From NCBI RefSeq assembly GCF_004122145.1, contig NZ_SBKQ01000017.1, forward strand, positions 1 through 55,466: a DNA stretch of 55,466 nt, in the 5' to 3' direction. Below the pieces are notes generated by a model that saw only the letters and a program-made list of their open reading frames with translations, did no database searches and was not told where the DNA came from. A program made the position numbers and the translations under genes. Of the stretch, positions 23,100-32,656 are shown piece by piece (the first letter of the stretch is position 1; every line of letters begins with the position of its first letter). This stretch comes from Flavobacterium piscinae. Lineage in GTDB: Bacteria > Bacteroidota > Bacteroidia > Flavobacteriales > Flavobacteriaceae.

Positions 23100-24977
23100 C
23101 TAAATCTTATAAATAAAACTTTCATTAGGCGAAATTTTCACAACAAACTTACCTACTCCATTCTCAATAATCAATTCAGTTGTACTTTTCCCGTATAATT
23201 GATCTTTTAATTGATATTTTCCGTCTTTCAAATTCATTTTTTTCACCACATCTGCCGGAATCATCACATCACATTGAACGGGTGTGTTTTGATTAAAATT
23301 AGTGACAATCACTAACTTCTCTTCCTCGCTCCATCGCACAAACGAATACAATCCGAAATCATAGCCTAAACCGGCTTCTAAATTGGCGTCCTGAATTTGT
23401 TCATAATCACCCATCAACGCACTACTTTTCAGCGTAAAGTTCAACAAGCGTTTATAAAAATCACGTAATTCTTTTTCTTCTTTGGATAATTGTCCGCCGT
23501 CAAATTTTCCGCCATTCATCCAACGTTGATGATGCGGAACTCCCACATAATCAAAAATAGAGGTTCGAGATTGTTTACCAAAACCGGCATCAATCGCACC
23601 CGGTTCTCCCACTTCCTGACCAAAATAAATCATGGTTGGCGACGAACTGATGGTTGCCGAAACTACCATTAACGGCATTCCTTTTTTTGCATCACCGGCA
23701 AATTGCGGACTCGCTAAACGTTGTTCGTCGTGGTTATCTAAAAAGTGAAGCATGTGGTGTTCAATATCTTTCAAGTCTTCTTGAATACCGGAAATGTGTT
23801 TCGGTAAGCCACGACCTTGCACAATATTTTTCAAGGTATCATACATTTGTACTTTGTCATACAAATAATCCATTTTTCCTAAACGAATGTAATTTCTGTA
23901 TTCCGCCGGATTGTATACTTCTGCCAACAAAAAAGCATTTGGATTCTTCATTTTGATGGAAGAATTCATATAACTCCAAAACTCTACCGGTACCATTTCG
24001 GCCATATCATATCGGAAACCATCTACTCCTTTTTCTATCCAATAATGGGTGATGTCTTTGAATTTTTTCCAAGAATCCGGCACATCTTTTCCTTTCCAAA
24101 AATCAGCATGAGCTTTATAATCTTTTTTGTCGTAACCATCCGGTAACATTGGAAAATCTTTGGTTCCGTCCGGTTTTATACCATAATTAATTTTAACCGT
24201 TTCATACCAATCATTAATATCAGGTTTTGCCAAACGTGAACCATTTCCGGTCCACTTTGCCGGAATTTCTTCAAATTTTCCATCGGCTAACGGATGCTTT
24301 TCACCACCAAGTGGTTTATAATTGGCATCGGTAGGCACTTCAAATTTTGAATTTGGAATGTAATAGAAATTATTATTTCGTTTGTACTCTACCGTTTTAT
24401 CATCGTCTGCTCCAAAATCTTTGACCCCTTTTGGATTGGTTTTTCCTTCATAACGACGGGCAATGTGATTGGGCACAATATCTATAACAAGTTTCAAACC
24501 GTTTTTATGTGTACGTTCAATCAAGGCTACAAATTCTTCTAGACGTTTTGCGGGATCAACCGCCAAATCAGGGTTTACGTTGTAATAATCTTTTACGGCA
24601 TATGGCGAACCGGCACGACCTTTTACCACATCCGGATCATCGTTAGAAATTCCGTATTTGGTATAATCACGAACAACTGCGTGATGTGGCACACCGGTGT
24701 ACCAAATGTGTGTTACGCCTAACTCTTTTATTTCTTGAAGAGCTTTATCTGTAAAATCATTGAACTTCCCAACGCCATTTTCTTCGATGGTTCCCCAAGG
24801 TTTATTGGTGGTATTAGTGTTTCCGAATAAACGTGTAAAAACTTGATAAACAACAATTTTATGTTCTGAATTTGTTTCAGAAACCGTATCAGTTTTGGCT
24901 TTCATATTTTTTTGTTCGCAAGATAAAGTTGAAAATAAAACAATGGTGCTCAATGCAACCGCAGATTTTTTAAGCAT
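23100..24977 (-). CDS. Alpha-amylase family (GH13) glycoside hydrolase, lipoprotein
   Basis: The 625-residue enzyme carries a lipoprotein signal (IVLFSTLSCEQ) and a GH13 barrel. Conserved regions: I, VIDIVPNHIAR; II, GVDGFRYDMAEMVP with the nucleophile Asp; III, AFLLAEVYNP with the acid/base Glu; IV, FLDNHDEQR with the third Asp. A beta-sandwich C-terminal domain follows (about 540-625). It probably hydrolyses alpha-1,4-glucans or maltooligosaccharides at the cell surface or in the periplasm. No SusC/SusD or other starch genes are next to it, so it is not part of a polysaccharide utilisation locus here. A GTGATTAGTAATTAG repeat separates it from hisIE. Confidence 0.93.
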   Translation of the reverse strand: MLKKSAVALSTIVLFSTLSCEQKNMKAKTDTVSETNSEHKIVVYQVFTRLFGNTNTTNKPWGTIEENGVGKFNDFTDKALQEIKELGVTHIWYTGVPHHAVVRDYTKYGISNDDPDVVKGRAGSPYAVKDYYNVNPDLAVDPAKRLEEFVALIERTHKNGLKLVIDIVPNHIARRYEGKTNPKGVKDFGADDDKTVEYKRNNNFYYIPNSKFEVPTDANYKPLGGEKHPLADGKFEEIPAKWTGNGSRLAKPDINDWYETVKINYGIKPDGTKDFPMLPDGYDKKDYKAHADFWKGKDVPDSWKKFKDITHYWIEKGVDGFRYDMAEMVPVEFWSYMNSSIKMKNPNAFLLAEVYNPAEYRNYIRLGKMDYLYDKVQMYDTLKNIVQGRGLPKHISGIQEDLKDIEHHMLHFLDNHDEQRLASPQFAGDAKKGMPLMVVSATISSSPTMIYFGQEVGEPGAIDAGFGKQSRTSIFDYVGVPHHQRWMNGGKFDGGQLSKEEKELRDFYKRLLNFTLKSSALMGDYEQIQDANLEAGLGYDFGLYSFVRWSEEEKLVIVTNFNQNTPVQCDVMIPADVVKKMNLKDGKYQLKDQLYGKSTTELIIENGVGKFVVKISPNESFIYKI

Positions 24978-25034
24978 ATTTATATCTATTTTAAAGGTCT
25001 AAATATACGAAAAATAGTGATTAGTAATTAGTGA

Positions 25035-25640
25035 TTAGCTTCTGTCGTTCAAAATTTTAACTACATCATTCAATTCAAAACCTTTTGCGTTCAATAAAAC
25101 TAAATAATGAAAAAGTAAATCGGCACTTTCGTTCAAAAATAAAGCATCGTTGGAATCTTTGGCTTCAATAACCATTTCAATCGCCTCCTCACCAACTTTT
25201 TGGGCAATTTTATTGATGCCTTTTGCAAATAAAGAAGCGATATAACTTGTTTCTGCAAGGCCATTTTCTTTTCGAAGTTGAATAGTGTTTTCCAAATTAG
25301 ACAAAAATCCATAATCAGCTTTATTTGGCTGTTTCCAACACGTATCAGCTCCTGTATGGCAAACCGAACCGGTTGGATGTACTTGAATTAAAAGTGTATC
25401 GTTATCGCAATCCGCATCGATTGAAACAAGATTGAGAAAATTGCCGCTTTCTTCACCTTTGGTCCATAACCGGTCTTTTGTCCGACTGAAAAAAGTGACT
25501 TTCTGAGTTAAAATCGTTTGCTGATACGCTTCTTCGTTCATGTAGCCCAACATTAAAACCGTTTTGGTTGTGGCATCTTGAATAATCGCTGGAATTAAGT
25601 TATCAGGATTTTTATTGAAATTTAAATTTTTTTTAAACAT
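25035..25640 (-). CDS. hisIE: Bifunctional phosphoribosyl-AMP cyclohydrolase / phosphoribosyl-ATP pyrophosphatase
   Basis: This 201-residue fusion performs histidine steps 2 and 3. Residues 1-105 are the HisI cyclohydrolase with FFSRTKDRLWTKGEESGNF and the metal site SIDADCDNDT, VHPTGSVCHTG and DTCW. Residues 110-201 are the HisE pyrophosphatase with AQKVGEEAIEMVIEAKD and the C-terminal ADLLFHYLVLL. It is the last gene of the his operon, 68 nt after hisF. The stop codon falls at the edge of a GTGATTAGTAATTAG-type repeat (25015-25037). Confidence 0.96.
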   Translation of the reverse strand: MFKKNLNFNKNPDNLIPAIIQDATTKTVLMLGYMNEEAYQQTILTQKVTFFSRTKDRLWTKGEESGNFLNLVSIDADCDNDTLLIQVHPTGSVCHTGADTCWKQPNKADYGFLSNLENTIQLRKENGLAETSYIASLFAKGINKIAQKVGEEAIEMVIEAKDSNDALFLNESADLLFHYLVLLNAKGFELNDVVKILNDRS

Positions 25641-25708
25641 ATAAGTCGTATAAGTTATTTACTATTTTCATTGATTTTTAAAAGGTCATAAAAGTGTTAA
25701 TTTAACTT

Positions 25709-26464
25709 CTATAATCTGATAGGAATGTTTTTATTTTTTAGAAATTGTTTTAGTTCAAGGATTGATATTTCATCGTAATGAAAAACGCTGGCCGCCAGAG
25801 CAGCATCGGCATTTCCCAAAGAAAATGCTTCTTCAAAATGGTTCATCATTCCTGCTCCACCCGAAGCAATTATGGGTACATTTACCGTTTTAGATAATTG
25901 AGCTAAAGCCGAATTAGCAAAACCATTTTTTGTTCCGTCGTTGTTCATCGAAGTGAATAGAATTTCACCAGCCCCAAGTTGTTCCACTTCTTTTGCCCAG
26001 TCGAATAAATCCAACTCGGTGGCGACTTTTCCCCCAACCAAATGTACTTTCCAATTTTCATTGATTAATTTCGCATCGATGGCAACAACAACGCACTGAC
26101 TTCCAAAATTTTTAGCAATTTCTGAAATCAATTTCGGATTATTAACGGCTGATGAATTGATGGAAATTTTATCCGCTCCGTTTTTCAATAATACTTCTAC
26201 ATCATTTACTGATGAAATTCCGCCACCCACCGTAAACGGAATATTGATGGTTTGAGCTACTTTTTGAACGAGTTGAACCAAGGTTTTTCTGCGTTCTTCT
26301 GTAGCAGAAATATCCAAGAAAACCAATTCATCTGCTCCCTCTAAACAATATTTTAAAGCTAATTCAACAGGATCACCCGCGTCTCTTAAGTCTAAAAAAT
26401 TGATGCCTTTTACGGTTCGTCCGTTTTTGATGTCGAGGCAGGGGATTATTCTTTTTGTAAGCAT
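25709..26464 (-). CDS. hisF: Imidazole glycerol phosphate synthase, cyclase subunit
   Basis: A 251-residue TIM barrel that uses ammonia from HisH to convert PRFAR into imidazole glycerol phosphate and AICAR. The catalytic aspartates are in [15 protein letters not shown] (Asp11) and VVVAIDAK (about Asp130). The phosphate-binding loops VGGGISS and [12 protein letters not shown] are intact. It lies 30 nt after hisA. Length is normal. Confidence 0.97.
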   Translation of the reverse strand: MLTKRIIPCLDIKNGRTVKGINFLDLRDAGDPVELALKYCLEGADELVFLDISATEERRKTLVQLVQKVAQTINIPFTVGGGISSVNDVEVLLKNGADKISINSSAVNNPKLISEIAKNFGSQCVVVAIDAKLINENWKVHLVGGKVATELDLFDWAKEVEQLGAGEILFTSMNNDGTKNGFANSALAQLSKTVNVPIIASGGAGMMNHFEEAFSLGNADAALAASVFHYDEISILELKQFLKNKNIPIRL

Positions 26465-26494
26465 TTGATAGTATTAAGATTGGAGTATTAAGTA

Positions 26495-27220
26495 TTAAGA
26501 CTTTGTGATGAAATTTTCCAATTGTTTTAATGAAATTCGGTTTTCATAAATCGCTTTTCCGATAATGACACCGTGACAACCTATTTCAGCTAATTTTGGT
26601 AATTCTATGAATGTTGAAATTCCGCCGGATGCAATTAATTTGATAGTTTTTACTTCCGATAAAATTGTTTTATACAGCTCAAAACTTGGTCCTTCTAACA
26701 TGCCGTCTTTTGCAATATCAGTACAAATAACCGATTGAATTCCTTTGGTTTGATAGTGTTGAATAAATGGAATGAGTTCTTCTGAACTTTCTTCCTGCCA
26801 ACCTGAAACAGCAATTTTTCCATTCGATACATCGGCACCGAGAATGATTTTTTCAGGACCAAAACGTTGAATCCATTCTTCAAATAATAACGGATTTTTG
26901 ACAGCAATACTACCACCGGTGATTTGATTGGCACCGCATTCAAAAGCAATTTCAACATCTTTGTTGGTTTTTAATCCGCCTCCAAAATCAATTTTCAATT
27001 CAGTATTCGAAACTATTTGTTCCAAAATTTTATAATTGATAATTTGTCCTGCTTTTGCTCCGTCTAAATCGACTAAGTGTAAATTCATGATACCATGAGC
27101 TTCAAATGATTTGGCGACTTCTATTGGATTTTCATTGTATATTTTTTGAGTAGTATAATCGCCTTTGGTTAACCGGACACATTTTCCGTTGATAATGTCG
27201 ATGGCTGGGATGATTTTCAT
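26495..27220 (-). CDS. hisA: ProFAR isomerase (phosphoribosylformimino-5-aminoimidazole carboxamide ribotide isomerase)
   Basis: A 241-residue TIM barrel, paralogous to HisF. It opens the ribose of ProFAR by an Amadori rearrangement. Catalytic residues are in [15 protein letters not shown] (Asp8) and [15 protein letters not shown] (Asp near 129 and following Thr-Asp). Phosphate loops DFGGGLKT and IASGGIS are present. It is preceded by an 83-nt gap holding an inverted AACACAGATT repeat, and hisF follows 30 nt downstream. Confidence 0.97.
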   Translation of the reverse strand: MKIIPAIDIINGKCVRLTKGDYTTQKIYNENPIEVAKSFEAHGIMNLHLVDLDGAKAGQIINYKILEQIVSNTELKIDFGGGLKTNKDVEIAFECGANQITGGSIAVKNPLLFEEWIQRFGPEKIILGADVSNGKIAVSGWQEESSEELIPFIQHYQTKGIQSVICTDIAKDGMLEGPSFELYKTILSEVKTIKLIASGGISTFIELPKLAEIGCHGVIIGKAIYENRISLKQLENFITKS

Positions 27221-27238
27221 TTTTGATTATTTTTTTTT

Positions 27239-27300
27239 GAACACAGATTGATATAATTTGAGAAATTTTTAAAATTTTATTATTTCTTAAATCTGTGTTC
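27239..27300. repeat. AACACAGATT inverted-repeat element between hisH and hisA
   Basis: GAACACAGATT (27239-27249) and AATCTGTGTTC (27290-27300) are perfect 11-nt inverted ends around 40 nt of AT-rich sequence. Single ends of the same kind occur at 49938-49949 and 50281-50292. This looks like a small dispersed repeat family. Confidence 0.6.
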
Positions 27301-27303
27301 ACA

Positions 27304-27885
27304 TTAAAGATTTAAAAAATTTTTGAGTATTTGTTCTCCTATAATTCCACTTTTTTCAGGGTGAAATTGTACGCCGTAGAAATTATAACGTTGTAAGGCC
27401 GAACTGTATTCTGTTTCATAATTTGTTATTGCAATTGTATTTTCAGATAAAGGAGCATAAAAACTATGTACTAAATACAAGTATTCATTTCCATTTATTC
27501 CTTGAAATAAAGGAGATTGCAAATTATAAATAGTGTTCCAACCCATCTGCGGTACTTTAACTTCATTGGAAAATCGAATAACATCGGTATCAAAAATTCC
27601 TAAACCTTTGGTATTACCTTCTTCTGAGTGATTACACATCAATTGCATTCCCAAACAAATTCCAAGTACCGGTTGCTTCAATGTTGGAATCAATTCATCC
27701 AAACCAGTATTTTTTAATTTTTTCATTGCCGAACTAGCTTCACCAACGCCCGGAAATATCACTTTATCGGCAGAACTAATTTCATCTGCATTGTTTGTCA
27801 AAATCCCTTCAAAACCTAATCGGTTCAAGGCAAATTGAATACTTTGTATGTTTCCGGCACCGTAGTCTATTATGGTTATTTTCAT
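27304..27885 (-). CDS. hisH: Imidazole glycerol phosphate synthase, glutamine amidotransferase subunit
   Basis: The 193-residue class I glutaminase partners HisF. The nucleophile is the Cys in GICLGMQLMC; the His and Glu of the triad are in VQFHPEKSG. The N-terminal IIDYGAGNIQSI and oxyanion loop FPGVGEASSAM are typical. I start at the ATG 27885, since the GTG at 27903 would add six residues with no counterpart in the family. The spacing to hisB is 81 nt and is filled by a CACAGTTTTCAG repeat. Confidence 0.96.
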   Translation of the reverse strand: MKITIIDYGAGNIQSIQFALNRLGFEGILTNNADEISSADKVIFPGVGEASSAMKKLKNTGLDELIPTLKQPVLGICLGMQLMCNHSEEGNTKGLGIFDTDVIRFSNEVKVPQMGWNTIYNLQSPLFQGINGNEYLYLVHSFYAPLSENTIAITNYETEYSSALQRYNFYGVQFHPEKSGIIGEQILKNFLNL

Positions 27886-27900
27886 TTTTTTAAAATTAGT

Positions 27901-27961
27901 CACAGTTTTCAGTCACAGTTTTCAGCTGCAGTGCTAGACTGCCTACTGAGACTGAGACTGA
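27901..27961. repeat. Tandem CAGT/CACAGTTTTCAG and GACTGA repeats between hisB and hisH
   Basis: The gap holds TCACAGTTTTCAG units followed by CTGAGACTGAGACTGAAT. The same vocabulary on the opposite strand forms the array at 54177-54251 next to fabG. It has no coding potential. Confidence 0.5.
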
Positions 27962-27966
27962 ATACT

Positions 27967-29103
27967 TTATAACATTCCTTTAGTTGTAGGTAAAATCATT
28001 TTCTCTACATCTCTTTTAACCGCTGCTTTGATTGCTTTCGCGAAAGCTTTAAAAATCGCTTCAATTTTATGGTGTTCGTTAAAACCTTCCGCCTTGATGT
28101 TTAAATTGGCTTTTGCACCATCAGCAAATGATTTGAAGAAGTGAAAAAACATTTCGGTTGGCATATCCCCAATTTTTTCCCGTTTAAAAGGAGCTTGCCA
28201 CATTAACCACGATCGACCGCCGAAATCGATGGCTACTTGTGCCAAACAATCGTCCATCGGTAAACAAAATCCGTAACGTTCGATGCCTAATTTATCACCT
28301 AACGCTTTCGAAAAAACTTCGCCTAAGGTAATAGCTGTGTCTTCAATCGTGTGGTGTTCATCCACTTGCAAATCGCCTTTGACTTGAATATCCAAATCCA
28401 TTTGACCGTGACGGGATAATTGATCCAGCATATGATCAAAAAAGGCCAATCCGGTTTGAATGTTACTTTTTCCGGTTCCGTCTAAATTTAACGTGATGGC
28501 AATTTCAGTTTCATTCGTTTTGCGATAGACTGAAGCCGTTCGGTTTTCCAATTTCAAAAGGTCATAAATTTGTTTCCAATCATTGGTTTCTAAGGCAATA
28601 ATTGAATTCAAATCTTCTCGTTTAACAGATATTTCATTCGTACCCAAATTGGTATTATCATTAATGAAAATCGCTTTTGATCCGAGGTTTTTCGCTAATT
28701 CAACATCAGTTAAGCGGTCACCGATAACGAATGAATTTTCTAAATCATAGTCCGACGAAAGATACTTTTGCAACATTCCGATTCCTGGTTTTCGGGTGGA
28801 AGCATTTTCCTGTGGAAACGTTTTATCAATTAATACATCATCAAAAACAACTCCTTCATTTTCAAATGTTTTTAGAATGAAATTATGCACCGGCCAAAAT
28901 GTTTCTTCAGGAAAACTTGCCGTTCCTAAACCATCTTGATTGGTGACCATGACCAATTTAAAATCCAATTCGGTTGCAATTTTGCTTAAATAGGTTAATG
29001 ATTTTGGATAGAAAGTCACTTTTACAAAGGCATCAATTTGCTCATCTGCTGGTTCTTTTATAATGGTTCCGTCTCGATCGATAAATAAAATTTTTTGTGC
29101 CAT
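27967..29103 (-). CDS. hisB: Bifunctional histidinol-phosphatase / imidazoleglycerol-phosphate dehydratase
   Basis: A 378-residue fusion. Residues 1-165 are a HAD-type phosphatase ([45 protein letters not shown]) acting on histidinol phosphate. Residues 185-378 are the dehydratase with the manganese-binding motifs [28 protein letters not shown] and [16 protein letters not shown]. The order and fusion are as in other Bacteroidetes and enterics. It begins one base after the hisC stop region (29105), so translation is probably coupled. Confidence 0.97.
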   Translation of the reverse strand: MAQKILFIDRDGTIIKEPADEQIDAFVKVTFYPKSLTYLSKIATELDFKLVMVTNQDGLGTASFPEETFWPVHNFILKTFENEGVVFDDVLIDKTFPQENASTRKPGIGMLQKYLSSDYDLENSFVIGDRLTDVELAKNLGSKAIFINDNTNLGTNEISVKREDLNSIIALETNDWKQIYDLLKLENRTASVYRKTNETEIAITLNLDGTGKSNIQTGLAFFDHMLDQLSRHGQMDLDIQVKGDLQVDEHHTIEDTAITLGEVFSKALGDKLGIERYGFCLPMDDCLAQVAIDFGGRSWLMWQAPFKREKIGDMPTEMFFHFFKSFADGAKANLNIKAEGFNEHHKIEAIFKAFAKAIKAAVKRDVEKMILPTTKGML

Positions 29104-29104
29104 T

Positions 29105-30166
29105 TTATAATGATTTTAAGGTGGTGATTAATTGAACATTTTCCTCTTTTGTTCCAATGGTTATGCGAAGACAATTTTCACATAAAGGCTGATTACTTCT
29201 GTTTCGAACTACGATTCCTGCCTGAATTAATTGGTTATATCGCAAGTTTGCATCATCTACTCTTATCAAAATAAAATTAGTATCCGAAGCAAATACCTGC
29301 TCAATACAGTTCACCTCTTGAAGTGATTTCAGAAGGCTTTCTCTCTCTGATATTATCTTTTTTATTTGAGCAACCAACGTGTTTTGTGTCAATTTTTTCA
29401 TCGCAATTTCTTGAGAAGAAGTATTTAAATTATAAGGTGGTTTGATTTTGTTTAAAATTTCAACAATTTCCTCCAAAGCATACAAAATTCCCACCCGAAG
29501 TCCGGCCAAACCATAGGCTTTTGACAAGGTTTGAGTAATGACCAAATTGGGAAAATCATTCAGCTCTGACAACCAACTTGCTTTGGAAGAAAAATCAATG
29601 TAGGCTTCATCCAAAACAACTAAACCATTGAAATTTCTCAACAAATACAAAATACGTTCATCTGAAAAGGAGTTGCCGGTTGGGTTATTGGGCGAACACA
29701 AAAAGATGATTTTGGTGTTTTTTGAAACATTTTTCAAAATTTCCTCAACATTAGGTTCAAAATCTGTAGTTAACAAAACTCTTCTGTTTTCAATGGCATT
29801 CAAATCAGCTAAAACGCCATACATTCCATACGTTGGTGGCAACGTGATGACATTGTCTTGATTAGGTTCGCAAAAGGCACGAAAGAGCAAATCAAGCACT
29901 TCGTCACTTCCATTTCCCAACAAAATTTGATTGATGGACACTTTCTTTTGTTGTGCCAAAATTGTTTTCAAAAGCTTTTGCTGCGGATCTGGGTAGCGAT
30001 TATAGCCATTGGAAAACGGATTTTCATTGGCATCCAAAAAAACCATATTCGTTTCAAATTCCTTGAATTCATCGCGTGCAGAAGAATAGGATTGCATATT
30101 GAAAATATTGTTTCGAACAAGACTCTGAATCGAAAACGAACTATTTATTGCTGTATTTTTATTCAT
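29105..30166 (-). CDS. hisC: Histidinol-phosphate aminotransferase
   Basis: The 353-residue fold-type I PLP enzyme transaminates imidazole acetol phosphate. The PLP lysine is in [16 protein letters not shown], the Asn/Tyr cofactor contacts in CSPNNPTGN and LDEAYIDFS, and the C-terminal substrate Arg in [21 protein letters not shown] near residue 27 and FLDANENPF are typical of HisC. Its ATG at 30166 overlaps the end of hisD by 8 nt, which implies translational coupling. Confidence 0.96.
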   Translation of the reverse strand: MNKNTAINSSFSIQSLVRNNIFNMQSYSSARDEFKEFETNMVFLDANENPFSNGYNRYPDPQQKLLKTILAQQKKVSINQILLGNGSDEVLDLLFRAFCEPNQDNVITLPPTYGMYGVLADLNAIENRRVLLTTDFEPNVEEILKNVSKNTKIIFLCSPNNPTGNSFSDERILYLLRNFNGLVVLDEAYIDFSSKASWLSELNDFPNLVITQTLSKAYGLAGLRVGILYALEEIVEILNKIKPPYNLNTSSQEIAMKKLTQNTLVAQIKKIISERESLLKSLQEVNCIEQVFASDTNFILIRVDDANLRYNQLIQAGIVVRNRSNQPLCENCLRITIGTKEENVQLITTLKSL

Positions 30167-31448
30167 TATTTAAAGCATTTAGTCGTAAGGTAATTGCGTT
30201 TTTATGGGCTTGCAAACCCTCAGCTTCCGCCATAATTTCGATGGCATTTCCAATGTTTTTTAAACCGTGCTCAGCAATTTTTTGAAACGTAATGGCTTTT
30301 GAAAAACTATCTAAATTTACACCGGAATAATTCTTTGAAAATCCGTTTGTTGGCAACGTATGATTGGTTCCAGAAGCATAATCGCCAGCACTTTCAGGAG
30401 TGAAATTGCCAATAAACACTGAACCGGCATTTTGGATTCCATCAATAAAAAAAGTCTCGTTTTTGGAACAAATAATCAAATGTTCAGGGGCATATTCGTT
30501 AATAAATGCCAAGGCATCGTTTTCCTTTTTGATCAAAATCAATTTAGAGTTTTCGATGGCTTTTTGAGCAATTTCTTTACGAGGTAAAACTTGAATTTGG
30601 TTTTCAATTTCATTTTCTACTTCATCAATTATTTTTTGAGAATTGGAAACCAAAATTACTTGACTATCGGTTCCGTGTTCGGCTTGACTTAATAAATCGG
30701 AAGCAACAAAAGCGGGAATCGATGAATCATCTGCATAAACTAACAATTCACTAGGTCCGGCCGGCATATCGATAGCTGTATCGAATTGCGTAGCTACTTG
30801 CTTCGCCACCGTAACATATTGATTACCTGGTCCGAAAATTTTATAGACTTTTGGAATCGATGCTGTACCAAATGTCAGAGCCGCAATCGCTTGTATTCCA
30901 CCAACTTTAAAGATATTCGTTACACCACATAAATGGGCCGCATACAAAATAGCGGGATTTATTTTTCCGTTTTTATCAGGTGGTGAACATAAAATGATTT
31001 CTTCGCAACCGGCAATTTTAGCGGGAATGGCCAACATCAACACGGTTGAAAATAACGGAGCCGTTCCGCCCGGAATGTATAAACCGACTTTTTGAATGGG
31101 ACGTTTTTCTTGCCAACATACAACACCTTCAGTGGTTTCCACTTCAATTTTATTCGTTTTTTGGGCTGAATGAAATTTATAAATATTCGATTTTGCTAAA
31201 GCGATGGCATGTTTCAAATCTTCTGAAATTTGTTTTTCAGCTTCTTTAATTTCATTTTCAGCAACCAAAAAAGTATCTAACTTAATTCCGTCAAACAAAG
31301 ATGTATATTTGGCAACTGCATTATCTCCTTTGGTCTGAATTTCTTTAAAAATGGCTTTTACGGTTTCTTCGATTTCGGCGAATGATTGAGTGGGGCGTTG
31401 GGATAACGATGACCATTGGGATTGGGGTGGGTTTTTATATTTTTTCAT
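30159..31448 (-). CDS. hisD: Histidinol dehydrogenase
   Basis: A 429-residue zinc- and NAD-dependent enzyme oxidising histidinol to histidine in two steps. Family marks: QKVGLYIPGGTAPLFSTVLM, NIFKVGGIQAIAALTFGT, KIFGPGNQYVTVAK, the zinc-site DLLSQAEHGTDSQ, the catalytic EYAPEHL and GTNHTLPTNG near the C-terminus. Length is normal. It follows hisG after 84 nt that hold a repeat of the CTAATTACTAATCAC kind and overlaps hisC by 8 nt. Confidence 0.97.
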   Translation of the reverse strand: MKKYKNPPQSQWSSLSQRPTQSFAEIEETVKAIFKEIQTKGDNAVAKYTSLFDGIKLDTFLVAENEIKEAEKQISEDLKHAIALAKSNIYKFHSAQKTNKIEVETTEGVVCWQEKRPIQKVGLYIPGGTAPLFSTVLMLAIPAKIAGCEEIILCSPPDKNGKINPAILYAAHLCGVTNIFKVGGIQAIAALTFGTASIPKVYKIFGPGNQYVTVAKQVATQFDTAIDMPAGPSELLVYADDSSIPAFVASDLLSQAEHGTDSQVILVSNSQKIIDEVENEIENQIQVLPRKEIAQKAIENSKLILIKKENDALAFINEYAPEHLIICSKNETFFIDGIQNAGSVFIGNFTPESAGDYASGTNHTLPTNGFSKNYSGVNLDSFSKAITFQKIAEHGLKNIGNAIEIMAEAEGLQAHKNAITLRLNALNNE

Positions 31449-31532
31449 TTGACTTTAACATTAAGGTATTAAGGGGGTTTTCATTAAGATTCATTAAGAC
31501 TAATTACTATTCACTAATTACTAATCACTTTT

Positions 31533-32390
31533 TCACAAAACCATCTTCTCAATCGGGCAAACCAAAATACCTTCTGCTCCGGCGGATTTGAGTTGATCGA
31601 TGACTTCCCAAAAAGTGTCTTCTTCGATGACAGAATGAAGACTGCTCCACCCGGATTCGGCTAAAGGCATAATGGTTGGACTTTTCAAAACCGGAAGAAT
31701 TTGGCTGACCTGTTGAATTTTATCATTCGGTACATTCATCAAAATGTATTTTGATTTTCCGGCTTTGAGTACGGATTGAATGCGAAATCGAAGTTTATTT
31801 AAAATTTGTTGGTTTTCAGTTGAAATAGTTGGAGAAACGGCTAAAACGGCTTCGCTTTTCAGAATCACTTCTACTTCTTTCAAATTGTTTTTAAATAAGG
31901 TGCTTCCGCTGGAAACAATATCTACAATGGCATCTGATAAACCGATATTGGGAGCAATTTCAACCGAACCGGAAATCTGGTGAATGTCGATGGAAACATT
32001 TTTCGACTTAAAAAAATTCAGCACTGTTGTTGGATACGATGTCGCCACTCGTAAATTATTTAAATCTTGAATCGAATTGTATTCGAATGATTTAGGAACG
32101 GCAACAGAAACACGGCATTTAGAAAAGCCTAATTTCTCTGCAACGGTGATGTTTTGACCTTTTTCAACCAAGAGATTATCGCCTACAATGGCAACATCTA
32201 CCACACCATCCAATAAATATTGCGGAATGTCTGAATTCCGTAAAAACAATACTTCCAAAGGAAAGTTAGTCGCTTCTGCTTTGAGTTGGTCGTTGCCGTT
32301 GTTAATGGAAATCCCGCAATCTTTCAGCATTTGAAGACTTTCTTCGTTGAGTCTTCCTGATTTTTGAATCGCAATTTTTAAGGTGTTCAT
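31533..32390 (-). CDS. hisG: ATP phosphoribosyltransferase, long form
   Basis: The 285-residue enzyme catalyses the first step of histidine synthesis. It begins LKIAIQKSGRLNEESLQMLK. The catalytic part has VFLRNSDIPQYLLDGVVDVAIVGDN-like sequence, and the PRPP loop is in DIVSSGSTLFKNNL. The C-terminal 75 residues form the ACT-like regulatory domain for histidine feedback (KYILMNVPNDKIQQVSQILP), so no hisZ is needed. It is the first structural gene of the operon, behind the attenuator at 32432-32546. Confidence 0.97.
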   Translation of the reverse strand: MNTLKIAIQKSGRLNEESLQMLKDCGISINNGNDQLKAEATNFPLEVLFLRNSDIPQYLLDGVVDVAIVGDNLLVEKGQNITVAEKLGFSKCRVSVAVPKSFEYNSIQDLNNLRVATSYPTTVLNFFKSKNVSIDIHQISGSVEIAPNIGLSDAIVDIVSSGSTLFKNNLKEVEVILKSEAVLAVSPTISTENQQILNKLRFRIQSVLKAGKSKYILMNVPNDKIQQVSQILPVLKSPTIMPLAESGWSSLHSVIEEDTFWEVIDQLKSAGAEGILVCPIEKMVL

Positions 32391-32431
32391 TTTTAGTTTT
32401 TTTAAATGAATGCACCAAAAGGGTGAGTAAC

Positions 32432-32464
32432 AAAAAACCCGTTTGATACACTCAAACGGGTTTT
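32432..32464 (-). terminator. Attenuator terminator hairpin of the his operon
   Basis: On the minus strand AAAACCCGTTTGA pairs with TCAAACGGGTTTT around a GTGTA loop, followed by six T. It sits between the leader peptide and hisG. Its 5' arm (32458-32449) can instead pair with 32508-32499. Confidence 0.9.
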
Positions 32465-32508
32465 AGATATATGGATTAATTACATAGCATCATTACTTCG
32501 CTTGAGCG
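32449..32508 (-). promoter_or_regulatory. His attenuator antiterminator pairing
   Basis: CGCTCAAGCG (32508-32499), within the last codons of the leader ORF, can form ten continuous pairs (two G-U) with CGTTTGAGTG (32458-32449), the 5' arm of the terminator. A ribosome stalled on the His codons leaves the first segment free, so antiterminator forms. A ribosome reaching the stop codon masks it and the terminator forms. Confidence 0.75.
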
Positions 32509-32546
32509 GAGGTGTGATGATGATGATGTAATTGAATGGTAAACAT
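32493..32546 (-). CDS. hisL: Histidine operon leader peptide
   Basis: This 17-codon ORF reads MFTIQLHHHHHTSAQAK and contains five consecutive His codons (four CAT, one CAC), then a TAA stop. It lies 21 nt after the -7 box of the his promoter and upstream of a strong terminator. It is a classic ribosome-mediated attenuation leader: histidine shortage stalls translation at the His run. The peptide itself needs no function. It is too short for ordinary gene finding. Confidence 0.92.
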   Translation of the reverse strand: MFTIQLHHHHHTSAQAK

Positions 32547-32566
32547 TTTGTTATTTTTTGATGTTG

Positions 32567-32598
32567 CAAATGTAATGACTTAAAATGTTAGAAAACAA
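32567..32598 (-). promoter_or_regulatory. Promoter of the his operon
   Basis: On the minus strand there is TTG (32598-32596), a 21-nt spacer and TACATTTG (32574-32567), a perfect -7 box. Transcription would start near 32562, 16 nt before the leader-peptide ATG. Confidence 0.75.
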
Positions 32599-32656
32599 AA
32601 AATTTAGAAACTTTGTGATTTGTTGAACTATAATTGCTCGAACTATTAAAACTAAA

